From Vandiemenella viatica (Eukaryota > Arthropoda > Insecta > Orthoptera > Morabidae), in contig CM061918.1 of assembly GCA_031002005.1 (NCBI GenBank), forward strand, positions 45,296,047 to 45,360,046: a stretch of DNA of 64,000 bases, read 5' to 3'. Position 1 is the first letter of the stretch. Every line of letters starts with the position of its first letter. Made by a program: the position numbers and the translations under genes. The notes under the pieces are model-generated. The model made no database searches. It worked only from the letters and a program-made list of their open reading frames with translations, and was not told the DNA's origin. Below, piece after piece: positions 11,268 through 22,724 of this stretch.

Positions 11268-11996
11268 GTAAGTATCAATTTGATCTAAATTAAAATTGCT
11301 CCGTTTTTACAACAAAGTTTCTCATTAATTTGTGATGTGTCTTATATGTATATGCAGCAAAACATATTTAATATATTTGTAAAATGTTTTTTAATTATTT
11401 TGTGGTCCAATGATGTTCTATTAATGACTAGTAAGGTGTTTTGTTCTACTTCTAATTTCCCTTCTTAGCTCATTAAATTCCCTTTTGTACCAAAACTCTC
11501 CACTTTTGCCATGGTTGTTTGTCATTCTGTTGTCGCCTAAAGGTTTCGTAGCTCATAACCCCTCTTTAACATCTCTTAAATCATTTTTGTCTTATTTCTG
11601 TGTTACAGAGATTAATGAAACCAATCATAATATAAGAATCTTAATCTGTAACCATGGTAACATTTTTTATTATTAAAACAAGGAGCTGCACATATTTTAC
11701 TTCTGTTGAGAAGAGGTTTGTAGAGGAGAACTATAGTATAAAATAAGCAGTAATTAGTGGCATTCTCTCGAAAAGAAATTATATTAAGAGTGCGATGTAT
11801 GATCTAAACTTACTGTAATTTTAGATTATTTCACTTTTTGCTGTGTATTGTTGAGTATCTACCTTTATAACTTACTACTCCATCTGGCTGATTTTGGTAC
11901 AAGGTTTAATAAAGTATAAATGAAACTTTTTAAATAGGCATGATATACATAGATGCTTTCTACTGTAGCAATACTGTGAATCTGGTATTAATGTCA
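11268..11996. other. Intron 2, first part, nothing recognised
   Basis: AT-rich intron sequence. The small + strand ORF at 11485-11676 shows no domain and no splice context. No element is recognised. Confidence 0.5.
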
Positions 11997-12067
11997 CAAT
12001 CTACATCTACATTCATACTCTGCAAATCACAAAAATTGTGGGTGGCAGAGGGTGCTAAGCACCAATC

Positions 12068-12950
12068 CTAAACCCGCCCATTCAAATCCTGAATAGTTCG
12101 AGGAAAGAAGGAATACATATAAGTATCAGTACGGCATCTTATTTCTCTAATCTTATCCCTCCGGTCATTGCGACCTAAATAGGTTGGCGGAAGAAGTATT
12201 TCATTGCACTCGAAATTTAATTTTTTTCGCATATTCTCCAATAAATTCGAACGCAAGCTACGTCGTCTATCTTCCAAACTATCCCAGCCCAATCTATGTA
12301 TCAATTCTGTGACGCTTTCATAAGGGCTGTAACAACAAGTCACGAATCTAGCGGCTCTCCTCTGCACCCTCTCAACTGAGTCAATCAGAACCTTGCGATA
12401 CGGGTCCCAAACACCACAACAGTAATACAGATACGGACGCACTAGTGTTTTATACACTATCTCCTTTGTTTGAGCATTACAATTCCTCAAAATACAACCT
12501 ATGAATCGTAATTTAGAATTAGCCTTGCCTACGACGGAAGTTATGTGCATGTCCCATTTCATGTTGCTTTGTACTATCACCCCCAGATACTTCACGGAAT
12601 CAACCGTGTCAACAGCTGAATTGTTTATTTTGCACTTGTGAACAAACTGATTCTTCTTGTTACTTATCCGCATCGCCTTGCACTTTTTGCAATTTAGTGT
12701 AAGCTGCCATTTACGGCACCAATCGAAAATAGCATCCAAATCACGCTGAATTTCTAAGCAATCGTCGGAGCACCTTATTTCCCTATAGATAACCGCATCG
12801 TCGGCAAACAATCACAACCAGCATTTGACGTTGTCACCTAGAACGTTTATAAATATTAAGAAAAGAAGTGGACCTATTACACTTCCTTGAGGAACGCCCG
12901 AAGTAACATTTATCTTAGAAGAGGCTTCCCCGTCAACAACGACATACTGT
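12068..12950 (-). pseudogene. LINE ORF2, RT active-site region and C-terminus
   Basis: The minus strand begins with GVPQGSVIGPLLFLIFIN (RT motif 4), then a premature TGA directly before LFADDAVIYREI, the FADD catalytic block. An open stretch follows with WQLTLNCKKCKAMRIS, VKYLGVIVQSNMKWDMHI, RPYLYYCCGVWDPY, RVQRRAARFVT and LGWDSLEDRRRSLRSNLL. These are in the standard order for CR1/Jockey-group RT thumb and C-terminal domains. The single stop before FADD plus the upstream deletion make it inactive. Confidence 0.87.
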
Positions 12951-13079
12951 GATCAACCAGTTAGAAAATCACGTATCCACTCGCAAATCTGAGCCGAAAT
13001 ACCGTAAGCTCGAATCTTCACTAATTGTCGGTTGTGTGGCACAGAATCAAAAGCTTTCTGAAAATCCAAAAAAACTGCA

Positions 13080-14520
13080 TCAACTTGCGAACCTGCATCT
13101 ATTAACTTTCATTATGTCGTGGGAAAATAGGGCCAATTGTGTTTCACCCGATCTCTTCTTCCGAAATCCGTGTTGACATGGTGTAAGTAACTCGTTCTCA
13201 TCTAGAAACTTAAATACGGTAGCCTTGTCGCGGCTGTCTTCAACTTCCCGTCTGTCTTTTATTAGAACTGGCTTATTGTTCCCACTACAACTAAATTTTT
13301 TTACATACGACCAAAATTTCTTAGGGTTTTCAGTGAGGCTCTTAGAGAGAGAATTTTCACGAAAGTTATTAAAGGCCTCACGCATCGCATTCTTAACATG
13401 TCCCCTTATCTCCTCTAGCTTATCTAAATCAGTCTGATGCATCGTCCTTTTTGTTCGTGCATGTATCTTCCTTTGCTTCTTGAGTAACCTTTTAACCTCT
13501 CGTCTGTACCATGGGGGATCGTTCTCTTCTCCGATTGTCCGTTTCGGTATATGCAAGTTCATACCTACCCCGAGTATATGTAGGAATCGATGCCACCTCT
13601 CTTCAACGGTGCCTCCTGCTACTAAGAAGGTGTGGTAATTATGCCTCAAATACGCTCTAAAACACTCTTTTGAAGCCTTTTCGAATCTGTAAACGATCCT
13701 CTCTTTTCTCTTTCTGCACGTGGTTGTTAGTTTTACTGTAGCAATTACAGCTTTGTGATCACTTATTCCTGTGGTGGTAGAAATATTCGTGGATAGTTCA
13801 GGCCTATTTGTAACAACTATATCTAAAATATTTTCGTTACCGTTGAGGCATCGCGTTGGTTCAGTTATGAGCTGTTCAAGATTGTGATTTGAGAAGAGGT
13901 CTAGAATGATTTCACAAGCTGCTTTATCCCTGCCCCCAGTAACGTGAACGTAATTAGTCCAGTCGATATCTGGCAAGTTAAAGTCACCTCCTAGCATTAT
14001 TGTATGGTCCGGAAATTGCCGTGCTATATTATTTACATTATTTCTTAAGGCCTCGGCAATATTTACGCTTGCATCGGGTGGACGATAGAAGGAGCCTATC
14101 ACAAGTTTTGTCCTAGCTACGTTGAGCTTGATCCATATGATTTCGCAGACAGTATGGACATCAATTTCGCTACATGGGAGGTACTTACTAACAGCTATAA
14201 ATACACCACCTCCTTGAGAATGCAACCTATCCTTACGGAAAAAAGTTCATGTTACTATTAAAAATTTCGGCTGAACTTATATCCGGTTTTAACCAACTTT
14301 CTGTGCCTATTACGATATCAGCATCTGTACTACGAATAACGTTTTTGAGTTCAGGCTGTTTACTACAAACACTTCTGCAGTTAACTACTAGAACTTTTAA
14401 TGTTAGGGATTCTTTTAAGCTACCCCTAACACGCGGTGATGAATTTATCTTGGCTGTCCACAACTGAATTTCCTCCTCAGGGTCATCCTCCCTCAGCCTA
14501 AAAAAAAAACCCCAATGCAT
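13080..14520 (-). pseudogene. LINE ORF2, apurinic-type endonuclease and linker
   Basis: The upstream open segment (14233-14520) has LKVLVVNCRSVCSKQPELKN and DIVIGTESWLKPDI, the N-terminal part of the EEP/APE-type endonuclease. One in-frame interruption at about 14230 separates it from GGGVFIAVSKYLPC, LVIGSFYRPPDAS, MLGGDFNLPDIDW (catalytic GDFN), ENILDIVVTN and TGISDHKAVIATV (catalytic SDH). The domain order is complete and the catalytic residues look retained. The linker with PPWYRREVKRLLKKQRKIH leads into the deleted RT. Confidence 0.87.
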
Positions 14521-14600
14521 TCCACATGGCCCCTGCCACCCGTGTAGCCGATTCCCGTGTGTAGTGCACCCCTGATCTATCCAAGGGATTCCTACAAGAC

Positions 14601-17600
14601 AAGATGGTGTGGTAAATGATACACACTTGTTTCCATATTATCATTATGAATGGGATCAAGATTCAGGTGCCCATTGTACATCAAGTAATTATTAATTATT
14701 AAGTTTCTAATATATGATGAATTCTTTTTATTTAGGAATAAAAATGCAATTATTAGCCAATATCAAAATTATTATAGCACAGATAAAAGGGTCTTCCTGA
14801 AAAATATTTTTTTTTTAGTTTCAAACATTGACCTAGGACTCTAAAAGAAGTTATAAAATTGTATGTATGGGACACAGACCTTTATGGTAATGAAGGCAGG
14901 GATTTTACCAGAAAGAAGTCAAATTGAATCATTTTAATCATTAATATTTAATTAAACTGCAATGGAGCGCATGCTCCAGTGTCAATTACCCTACTCACCC
15001 ACATTTCCTCTTTGGTGCACCCACCTACATTTGCCCTCTACAAATTTTAACTTTAAAGTCTTTCAGCATTTTTGGTAAATTATTGATTGTTTTTCTTGGT
15101 AACTTATTTCAATCCATAGTGTTATAGATGGATGCAGAAAACTAAGTAGATTAATAAGGTACAAACTGAACATGTTTTGGAAATTATAGGTGAGGAAAGA
15201 CATTAGTGAGAGAGCCTCATAAAAAGAAGAGACAGAATGTGAGTCACATTTTAAGACATGTGTAAATAGCTGACTTGTCAACGGAGAGAACGGTTGAGGG
15301 AAGGGATTATAGGGGAAGATAATGATTCGGAAAAAACAGATGATTGAGATCTTCGGTTGAAATGATTATGTTGAGATGAAGAGTTGCAAGACTGATGGCC
15401 AGCAAAAATACATGAAGGTGTAATTTAGAAGGCTTTTGAGGTATGTTTTGAATTTAAAAGAAATAAGTAAAGATAATGCTTGTATTCACCCCTGAAATCT
15501 CTGATATCATTATCTATGAATGGCATGTAATGGCCTAGTCTCTTTGGCTCCATTCCAGATTAAACCATTGAAGCACACTATCAGCAGCTTCCAATGAAAC
15601 CCCACTAGATCAAAAGTTCTAAGTCATTCAAAGCATGACATCACTTCTATCCGGTGTTGAGGTTAGATTCCTGAGGAGTATTACGCTACCTGACGGTACC
15701 ACTGCATTCCTTCACTCCCACTGAGCACCTCGTGTGACCTACTCCACACACGTACGTCCACTCATTACAAAATCTGCCGAAACAAAGAGGGAAGAACAGG
15801 GCGAGTCACCTCCTTATATACGCTCTGTTAGGAGTGATGTAATTATTTAGTGCCATGTGCAAAGATTATCTTAAACTTTTTTCCAACTGCTCTGAAAATT
15901 TTATATGTCATAGCTCCCCATCTAAATGTCAAATTAAGTTATTACAAATTTTGCACTAGGTGCTTTGGTTTTCTTGTAAAAAATTCTTGAAGTAATAGAA
16001 CAAGAAATTTCATCTAATTCAAAAAGTCTTTAAGGCTGTGAGCTAATTCTTCTTTTAAAACATCCTTCTGAAAATTCTCTATCTTTTGTTGTATAACATG
16101 GCTTGATTCTAAATGTATTTCATAGCAAAAGCTACCCCTAACTGTAATTCCATGTAATTTCAAAATCTTTGATGTTGTCTATCTCTCAAATTATAAGTTC
16201 TACTTATCTGTAATATGTGTCAAACTTCCATAAATTTAATTCCCTATCCAATGGTTATGTTATTTACTCTCTATCTATTTTCCTTTGTAGAGCTTTCTTT
16301 AATACTATTATACTGCTGTGTTTTCTTCCTGAGGTGTCACTGCCACCATCTTCCTGGTTTAAATTTGAATTTTCTTTTTTCATTTAAAGCTTAAGTATTA
16401 CTTTGATCTTTAAGAAAATCACACCGTGTGGACAGTAAAAATTAAACTAAATTTCAAATATACTCTCTCTGCTGTAATTAGCCAAGATCCTCACCCTTTT
16501 GTAAACATGAGCTTCACTGAAACTTCTTTTTCTGTCTAAAAACCTATCTTCAGACTCTTGCTTTCTATATAATGGGTCTTAATTTTTTCTGCATCTTATG
16601 AGCTATAAAGCTTTTTTGTAAGTTAAAAACGTTAGTTGCTAGATTAAAAACAACTGTAATTTACCATGTGCTCTGATATTATAGATTTTGAGATATCTTT
16701 TTAATTCACTTTTGTTGACCTGAAGTGTCAAACCTCGTTTGAATCATAATTTAATACAGTATTTCTGTAAATGAAGGAAACCAAATTCCTTAGCAAATCA
16801 GGAAATTGCATATAAAGTGTAAGTAGATTTTTTGTTTCACTCAAACTTTACTCTCTAATCTTACTTTTAACTCTGAAATTGCTAGAAAATTGCTTTGAAA
16901 GTGTTTTGTTATTAATTTCTTCTTTGCTCACAGCTCCTTAAAGTAATTTTGATTATGCATTTGTGAAATTAAGGTTATATGGCAGAATCATTATGGGAAA
17001 AAATTAGTAGGGATTATGATGACACAAATGGTGAAAATTCGTGACACAAAGAAAATGATATTATTTCAGTTAAATAGTGTAATCCGGGAAAATAAATTAA
17101 AGAGATAAACAGAATTAAAAAATACTAAGAATGGTTTTAGTTTCAGCTGATAAAGATAAGAGGGAGTATTTAATTTCAAATTTACTTTAGGTAATCCTAA
17201 ACATGCAAGCACATGTTTAGAAAATAATTTTGTCTGATTTTTAATATATTAAATTTGCAGTGGAATAATGGCTATTAAAACAAACTAGAAATAATAAGTA
17301 ATTTTTCAGCAATAAAAGTTTTGATAGAGAAAATTTGAAGAGAAAAGTTCAGATTTCAGTTTGGAAAAAATATTTAACTTTGATTAATTTTTCATGAGGA
17401 AACAGTGGTTTAATAAACAGAAGTTAAAAGAGGAATAGATTTATCAGTACTACATGCTGTTGAAATCTAATGGAAACTGGTGATTATTTTGGAAATTTAA
17501 CAATTTTTTTGATAAAGTATCAAGAGTTGGCTGTGTCATATATTGCAGAAAATTCCCATATTCGAGGCACAACAATATGTTAGGCAGTAGGATATAAAAT

Positions 17601-17873
17601 GAGGTAATTGGTGTACTGTTTCTATGATTGTTAGGACAGATTTTGAGAGATGATTATTTTTTTTATACGTATGGCGAAAGTAAAATGTTAAACTGGAACT
17701 GGTGAGAGGCTAGGCAGAACTTCAGTAGGACTTAGAAAATCCTGAACTTCATAAATGAATGAATGTTATATATTGAGTAATTGACTGTTTATCTATAATC
17801 AGTTTATTCAGTTTGAAGCTGAAATTCTTCATTGAGGACAGTGTAATTTATATGAAATCAGAGATTATTGAAG
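14601..17873. other. Intron 2, middle part, mostly unrecognised
   Basis: AT-rich intron. The only recognisable element is a LINE tail at 14930-15110. The segment 15540-15830 is less AT-rich and contains 'catgacatcacttctatccgg', but no family was identified. From about 16000 to the gap at 17874 there is no ORF with conserved features and no credible exon. Confidence 0.5.
14930..15110 (-). mobile_element. LINE 3'-end fragment (tail family T)
   Basis: Shares 'cacccacctacatttgccctctacaaattttaac' with 33270-33303 (same order and orientation; motif quoted in abbreviated sense, key part 'acatttgccctctac'). The minus strand reads LWIEISYQEKQS...KTLK, the degraded counterpart of RNELPREMMN...KTLKEFKVKICRGQM in the better copy at 33.3 kb. 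That is the usual C-terminal end of a LINE ORF2. Confidence 0.6.
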
Positions 17874-18873
17874 NNNNNNNNNNNNNNNNNNNNNNNNNNN
17901 NNNNNNNNNNNNNNNNNNNNNNNNNNNNNNNNNNNNNNNNNNNNNNNNNNNNNNNNNNNNNNNNNNNNNNNNNNNNNNNNNNNNNNNNNNNNNNNNNNNN
18001 NNNNNNNNNNNNNNNNNNNNNNNNNNNNNNNNNNNNNNNNNNNNNNNNNNNNNNNNNNNNNNNNNNNNNNNNNNNNNNNNNNNNNNNNNNNNNNNNNNNN
18101 NNNNNNNNNNNNNNNNNNNNNNNNNNNNNNNNNNNNNNNNNNNNNNNNNNNNNNNNNNNNNNNNNNNNNNNNNNNNNNNNNNNNNNNNNNNNNNNNNNNN
18201 NNNNNNNNNNNNNNNNNNNNNNNNNNNNNNNNNNNNNNNNNNNNNNNNNNNNNNNNNNNNNNNNNNNNNNNNNNNNNNNNNNNNNNNNNNNNNNNNNNNN
18301 NNNNNNNNNNNNNNNNNNNNNNNNNNNNNNNNNNNNNNNNNNNNNNNNNNNNNNNNNNNNNNNNNNNNNNNNNNNNNNNNNNNNNNNNNNNNNNNNNNNN
18401 NNNNNNNNNNNNNNNNNNNNNNNNNNNNNNNNNNNNNNNNNNNNNNNNNNNNNNNNNNNNNNNNNNNNNNNNNNNNNNNNNNNNNNNNNNNNNNNNNNNN
18501 NNNNNNNNNNNNNNNNNNNNNNNNNNNNNNNNNNNNNNNNNNNNNNNNNNNNNNNNNNNNNNNNNNNNNNNNNNNNNNNNNNNNNNNNNNNNNNNNNNNN
18601 NNNNNNNNNNNNNNNNNNNNNNNNNNNNNNNNNNNNNNNNNNNNNNNNNNNNNNNNNNNNNNNNNNNNNNNNNNNNNNNNNNNNNNNNNNNNNNNNNNNN
18701 NNNNNNNNNNNNNNNNNNNNNNNNNNNNNNNNNNNNNNNNNNNNNNNNNNNNNNNNNNNNNNNNNNNNNNNNNNNNNNNNNNNNNNNNNNNNNNNNNNNN
18801 NNNNNNNNNNNNNNNNNNNNNNNNNNNNNNNNNNNNNNNNNNNNNNNNNNNNNNNNNNNNNNNNNNNNNNNNN
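17874..18873. other. Assembly gap, 1000 N
   Basis: Exactly 1000 N, a conventional placeholder for a gap of unknown size. ORFs called across it are meaningless. A missing ankyrin exon between exons 2 and 3 could lie here. Confidence 0.99.
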
Positions 18874-19800
18874 ATTTGGAAGTTTTTTACACGGTTGTGC
18901 TCAGCAGAGGACAGAGAACGATTTAAAAATAGTATTAACTTCAGATTTCAAGGTTTCGAGGGGAAGAATTTTTCCTATGACGTTTCATGACGTCAGCAGC
19001 ACACGACTCAAATATGCTTTTAAATTAACCAAACTTAAAAATTCATTTTCACTGGTCTGGAAGCTTTAAAACTTTAACTAAACATTTCAAAACCCTTGTC
19101 TCGTTACGCTCTTCATTCGGTGAATTTCTGGTAGTACACAGTTGACAGATTCTTTTTACAGATGGACAATTGTCTCAGCCAGTACGGCAGTTTGATAAAA
19201 GGAACAAGTCGGCCATTTCAAGGTCACTCGGCCAAAACATCTCGTGGTGATAGCATGTAATCTCTCGCGGAGCGAGTTCAACGGTAGCGGTTTATGGGCG
19301 CGGTGGCTGTTGGGAACGGTGACGTCATGGCCTGATGCATTACCGGTCGGATCAGCGCCATGTTAGATTTCGGCAACGTTAACATTTAGACGAACAGTTT
19401 CATCAATGTGACTTCAATTTCCAACTCAGTCTTGGGGGATTTGTGCGGTTCTTGCTCTGTTTCTCAATCTGGGATCTTTGGTGAACGTTTAATATCCGAT
19501 TGCCTTGCTAACTGTGAACTGTATTATTTACGTGAAAAATTTTGAGAATATAATCCAGTGATTCAACATGTGACTTTCATTTCTATAATAGTACCTTTCT
19601 TGCAGTAGGTTTAAAACTGTAAGTGGCGACTGTGGTCTTTTTAACAGTTAGCAAACCATTAGTACAACACGGTAACATAACTTTTTCAAGACTTAGAATA
19701 TTTTCGGAAGACAACTGGTTCAGGTGAAGAAGCAGATACCAACCCCCTACGGCCTTCTTTGACCCTGACACACTTCATGGTTACAGTTTAGACATGTTCT
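18874..19800 (+). repeat. PLE-associated repeat, relative of 48.3-48.7 kb
   Basis: Locally GC-richer sequence with 'gtagcggttt' at about 19283. It ends in 'ttcaggtgaag...accccc..cggccttctttgaccctgac' at 19718-19770. The same ordered landmarks occur at 48350-48700 ('gtagcggttt'; 'ttcaggtgaagg'; 'acccccgtgcagcc'; 'ggcctgac'). No coding function is supported; the minus-strand ORF at 19583-19771 lies over the shared landmarks and is probably spurious. Confidence 0.5.
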
Positions 19801-20026
19801 GAAACAAACCCCACTTCAGGCAATTTTGTTTAGTATCTAGTTTAATTCAGTTTTAATGCAGCATATGCTCGAGTAGAAATTTCCCTTCACCCTCATTTCA
19901 TCTTTTTTTTTATATTAACTTATTCAAGTGTAACTATCCCCACCTGCCTTGTTTTGTCCTTTAAGAATTTTGTTTTTAAATTGTTTAATTATTTTTATTA
20001 AATTAATCAGTCCCTGATTCCATCAC

Positions 20027-20375
20027 CTACAAAGAAAACTTTCCCACACCATATTGCCTGAAATCGAGTGCCAGCTTGCAGTCAAGGTTGTCTTTATCCA
20101 TCCATGCACTCTTAATTATTCCACCAATATATACCTTATACAATCCCACAACTCTCTTCACCCTCCTCCACAGGCAAATAAATCTAGCTGCAATCCTTTG
20201 CACCCCCTCCAACTCCTTTAATCAGTTTCCAACATGTGGTCCCCACACTAACAGCACCAGAGTTTTGGAACCCATTTCTTACACTTCTCTGGTACATTTC
20301 TCCATTACCATCTTCAATAAAGGCAGAATTTTGAATTGTCTTTCTACCATTTCCTTCCCTGAAGTTCTTGTTTAG
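20027..20375 (-). mobile_element. CR1-type LINE fragment, RT C-terminal region
   Basis: The minus strand encodes VWGPHVGN, then LEGVQRIAARFICLWRRVKRVV and AWMDKDNLDCKLALDF. The 'QRxAARF' block after 'WGPH' is the hallmark of CR1/Jockey-type C-termini (compare VQRRAARFVT at 12.3 kb and MQRRAARFVSG at 55.7 kb). Short and interrupted, it sits 130 bp upstream of exon 3. Confidence 0.65.
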
Positions 20376-20502
20376 ATTTTCAAATTCTTGTGATAGCTTT
20401 CATCAGTAGTTTAAACTTTCTAGAAATTGTATTATCTGTAAATGTAATTCTATTTTAACCTATTTTCATTCAAATATATTAACAAAACATTATTTTAAAC
20501 AG

Positions 20503-20802
20503 GTTTTGAAAGTACTGTTAGCAGCTGGTGCAGATCCACTGGAAACTGATAATTCTAATTGCAATGTACTACACTATGCTGCTATCCGTGGAGATGTAGA
20601 AATTCTGAAGTTCTTGCTGGGTTTGCAGAAAATCCCAGTCAACAGACACTCTGTACTCATGTTGGCAATCACTCATCATGGATGGTTGGCATGTAAACCA
20701 TTGTTTGACGTGTTGTTGAAAGCTGGTGCAAATATAGACCATCTTTATGACGCATGGACACTAGCATCGAAGTTGGCATCAGATACTGACAGAAATTTAG
20801 AG
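20503..20802 (+). CDS. Ankyrin-repeat protein, exon 3
   Basis: A 300-bp, 100-codon, phase 0-0 exon between 'ttaaacag' and 'gtattc'. It starts inside a repeat (VLKVLLAAGADPLETDNSN), holds a near-canonical one (NVLHYAAIRGDVEILKFLL) and a more divergent one (SVLMLAITHHGWLACKPLFDVLLKAGANIDHLYD), and ends DAWTLASKLASDTDRNLE. The LLKAGAN and LLAAGAD blocks are the characteristic second-helix and loop signatures. GTATTC is a weaker donor than the GTAAG-type donors of its neighbours, but frame and repeat continuity support it. The open frame runs past the donor to a stop at 20830. Confidence 0.88.
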
Positions 20803-21002
20803 GTATTCAATTGCAGCAGACTGCAGTATTAATTAGGATTCTAATACATAATTTTGGAATCTTACATTTTGTTATTGGTTATATTCAACATCTCAGATAT
20901 ATTAATCTATTTAAGAAAATCACAGAAGGGATGATAATATTTAATTTTAACATATAATAATCTGTAGCCAATTTTTTTTCATATTTAATTATATCTGCTT
21001 CT

Positions 21003-21445
21003 ATATCTACATCTACACTCTGCAGTTAACAAATATTGTGGGTGGCAGAGGGTGCTAAGCACAAATCCTAATTCTGTGTATTCCAATCCTGAACAGAACG
21101 AGAAAAGAAAGAATACATAAAAGTATCAGTGCAGCATCTTATTTCTCTAATCTTATCCCTCCTGTCATTGCGAGCTAAATACGTTGGCGGAAGAAGTATT
21201 TCATTGCACTCATAAATTAAAGATTTTCTCATATTCTCCAACAAATTCAAACGAAAATGATGTCGTCTGTCCGCCAAACAATCCCAGCCCAACCTGCTTA
21301 TCAGCTCTGTGACACTTACGTAAGGACATTAACTAGCAGTCACGAATCGGGCGGCTCTCTTCTGTACCCTCTCCAACGTGTCAATCAATCCACTGCGATA
21401 CGGATCCCAAATTCCACAACAATAATCCAAATGCAGACACACTAG
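21003..21445 (-). mobile_element. CR1-type LINE fragment, 3' part, split by the Gypsy insertion
   Basis: Same family and orientation as 11997-14600: starts 'ctatatctacatctacactctgca' (key part 'tctacactctgca') and encodes LGWDCLADRR, NLLENMRKS and NEILLPPTYLARNDRRDK on the minus strand. It ends at the 5-bp site ACTAG (21441-21445), where the Gypsy element begins. The continuation is at 28388-28735. Confidence 0.85.
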
Positions 21446-22561
21446 TGTCATGTGAGGTTGCAACTAAGGACTCAGTGGGAAGCATGTGGGAGCATGGTTA
21501 TAAAGTGCAAACCTTGTTCAAGAATATCACAAATAATAAAATACAATATAATACATAAGAAAGCTTCGATCTTGCTGATTATGATCTTAATAAATCCTGT
21601 ACCAATACAAATATATGTTAATGCGATGACAAGCTTGTTAAGCCATGAGAATATCCGTAATCACAATATCTCCACTTGTATTAAACATCCAAACAGAAAA
21701 TCCTTACGTAATTGGAAACTTAATATAACAGGGCAGGCTCTTACCAATTTACCATCATATAACAAATTTACAGCTAGTACAAAACACAAATTTGTACAAA
21801 GGAGGCAAAATACAGCAATTATTTTAAACAAACAGGAATCAGTTTACCTTAGCGTCCTTCAGTTTAACCTTAAGAATAAAGTTCTTATCAAAAGGTTCTG
21901 ACAAAATTGTAGTGTGTATACCCCGTTGCATAAGTCTTTACCACCCACACACACTGATAAGGTGGCGGGAACGATTAGCACCACATATCAGGGAATTTTG
22001 TCCATTCCCGTAACAAAATTACTAAACACAATTAACAAGAATGCAGTAAGCGACGCACTTTGTAGTTGGGATCATGAGGTATTCTACCTCAAATACCCGA
22101 CAGTGTTAGAAAATGGCAATTTATCACCTCGAAGCCACCGCCAGCCCTGCCCGCGGCCGTGCTCCCCAATCGGCGGAAAACTGCTCACGAACATAGAGTG
22201 CAGCGGAGGAATTCCCTCGATTAATGCGAGCGAGGAACGGTCTCGGTCGTGTCACAAATCCACATCATGCGGTACTTCCAGAGCGCCTGGTGAAATTACA
22301 AGTGCTCGCTTATACCAGCAGACCTCTAACGTCGCATTCAATTAGGGAAAATATTAGGCCCAACGAACCAATCCGCTGCTGCCGACCGACTCACTTCCCG
22401 GTTTCGTGTCCCCGAAAATCAACTCCATAAGCCGGTAGAGGGCACCACTGGAGCCACAGCGCGCTCTCACAGGCGAAACTCGCGTGCGGGCTCTGCAGGA
22501 ACCAGCATCAGAAGACAATCGAGTGCAGGGAAAATAAACAATGCGAGCCGAGCACGGTTCA
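21446..22561 (-). repeat. Gypsy 3' LTR (sense of the element)
   Basis: 1116 bp, beginning TGTCATGTGAGG and ending GCACGGTTCA as read on the + strand. It is collinear with 27225-28382 at high identity but lacks about 42 bp near 21523, just after 'ccttgttcaa'. Small ORFs in both LTRs (for example 21914-22345) are conserved only because the LTRs are copies. Confidence 0.93.
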
Positions 22562-22576
22562 ACCTCCCCCACCAAA
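22562..22576 (-). other. Gypsy polypurine tract
   Basis: Directly inside the 3' LTR the minus strand reads TTTGGTGGGGGAGGT, a purine-rich run ending at the LTR border. It is the expected primer for plus-strand DNA synthesis. Confidence 0.75.
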
Positions 22577-22724
22577 GCCACAACCAGGGAGATCAAGATG
22601 TCAAGGCTTAGTCTTACATTTAACCTGAGATAGATGGACCCTCATAAGTTTTTTGGAATTGGGAGTTTGGACTAACAGATTAACTGGCGATAGTATTTTA
22701 CATATAATACAAGGGCCCATAAAC

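Larger units (their letters stand above)
11997..14600 (-). mobile_element. CR1/Jockey-type LINE, 5'-truncated and internally deleted
   Basis: A minus-strand non-LTR retrotransposon. Its 3' end at about 11997 shows the 'ctacatctacattc.tactctgca' pattern seen again at 21003. The 5' end near 14600 retains the tail of ORF1 (SGVHYTRESATRVAGAMWNAL, resembling the last block of SGNH esterase-type ORF1 proteins). ORF2 follows with endonuclease, linker, a shortened reverse transcriptase and C-terminal domain. Most early RT motifs are missing: the linker (RREVEDSRDKATVF) runs straight into FLDENELLTPCQHGFRK. Stops interrupt what is left. Ends are approximate. Confidence 0.85.

Noticed and set aside
17813..19069. 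Long ORFs through the first gap, and 46825-47905 through the second
   Set aside because: Nearly all residues are N-derived; they have no meaning.
21914..22345. LTR ORFs (also 27735-28166 and others) as genes
   Set aside because: They lie in the LTRs, recur only because LTRs are copies, and show no domain.
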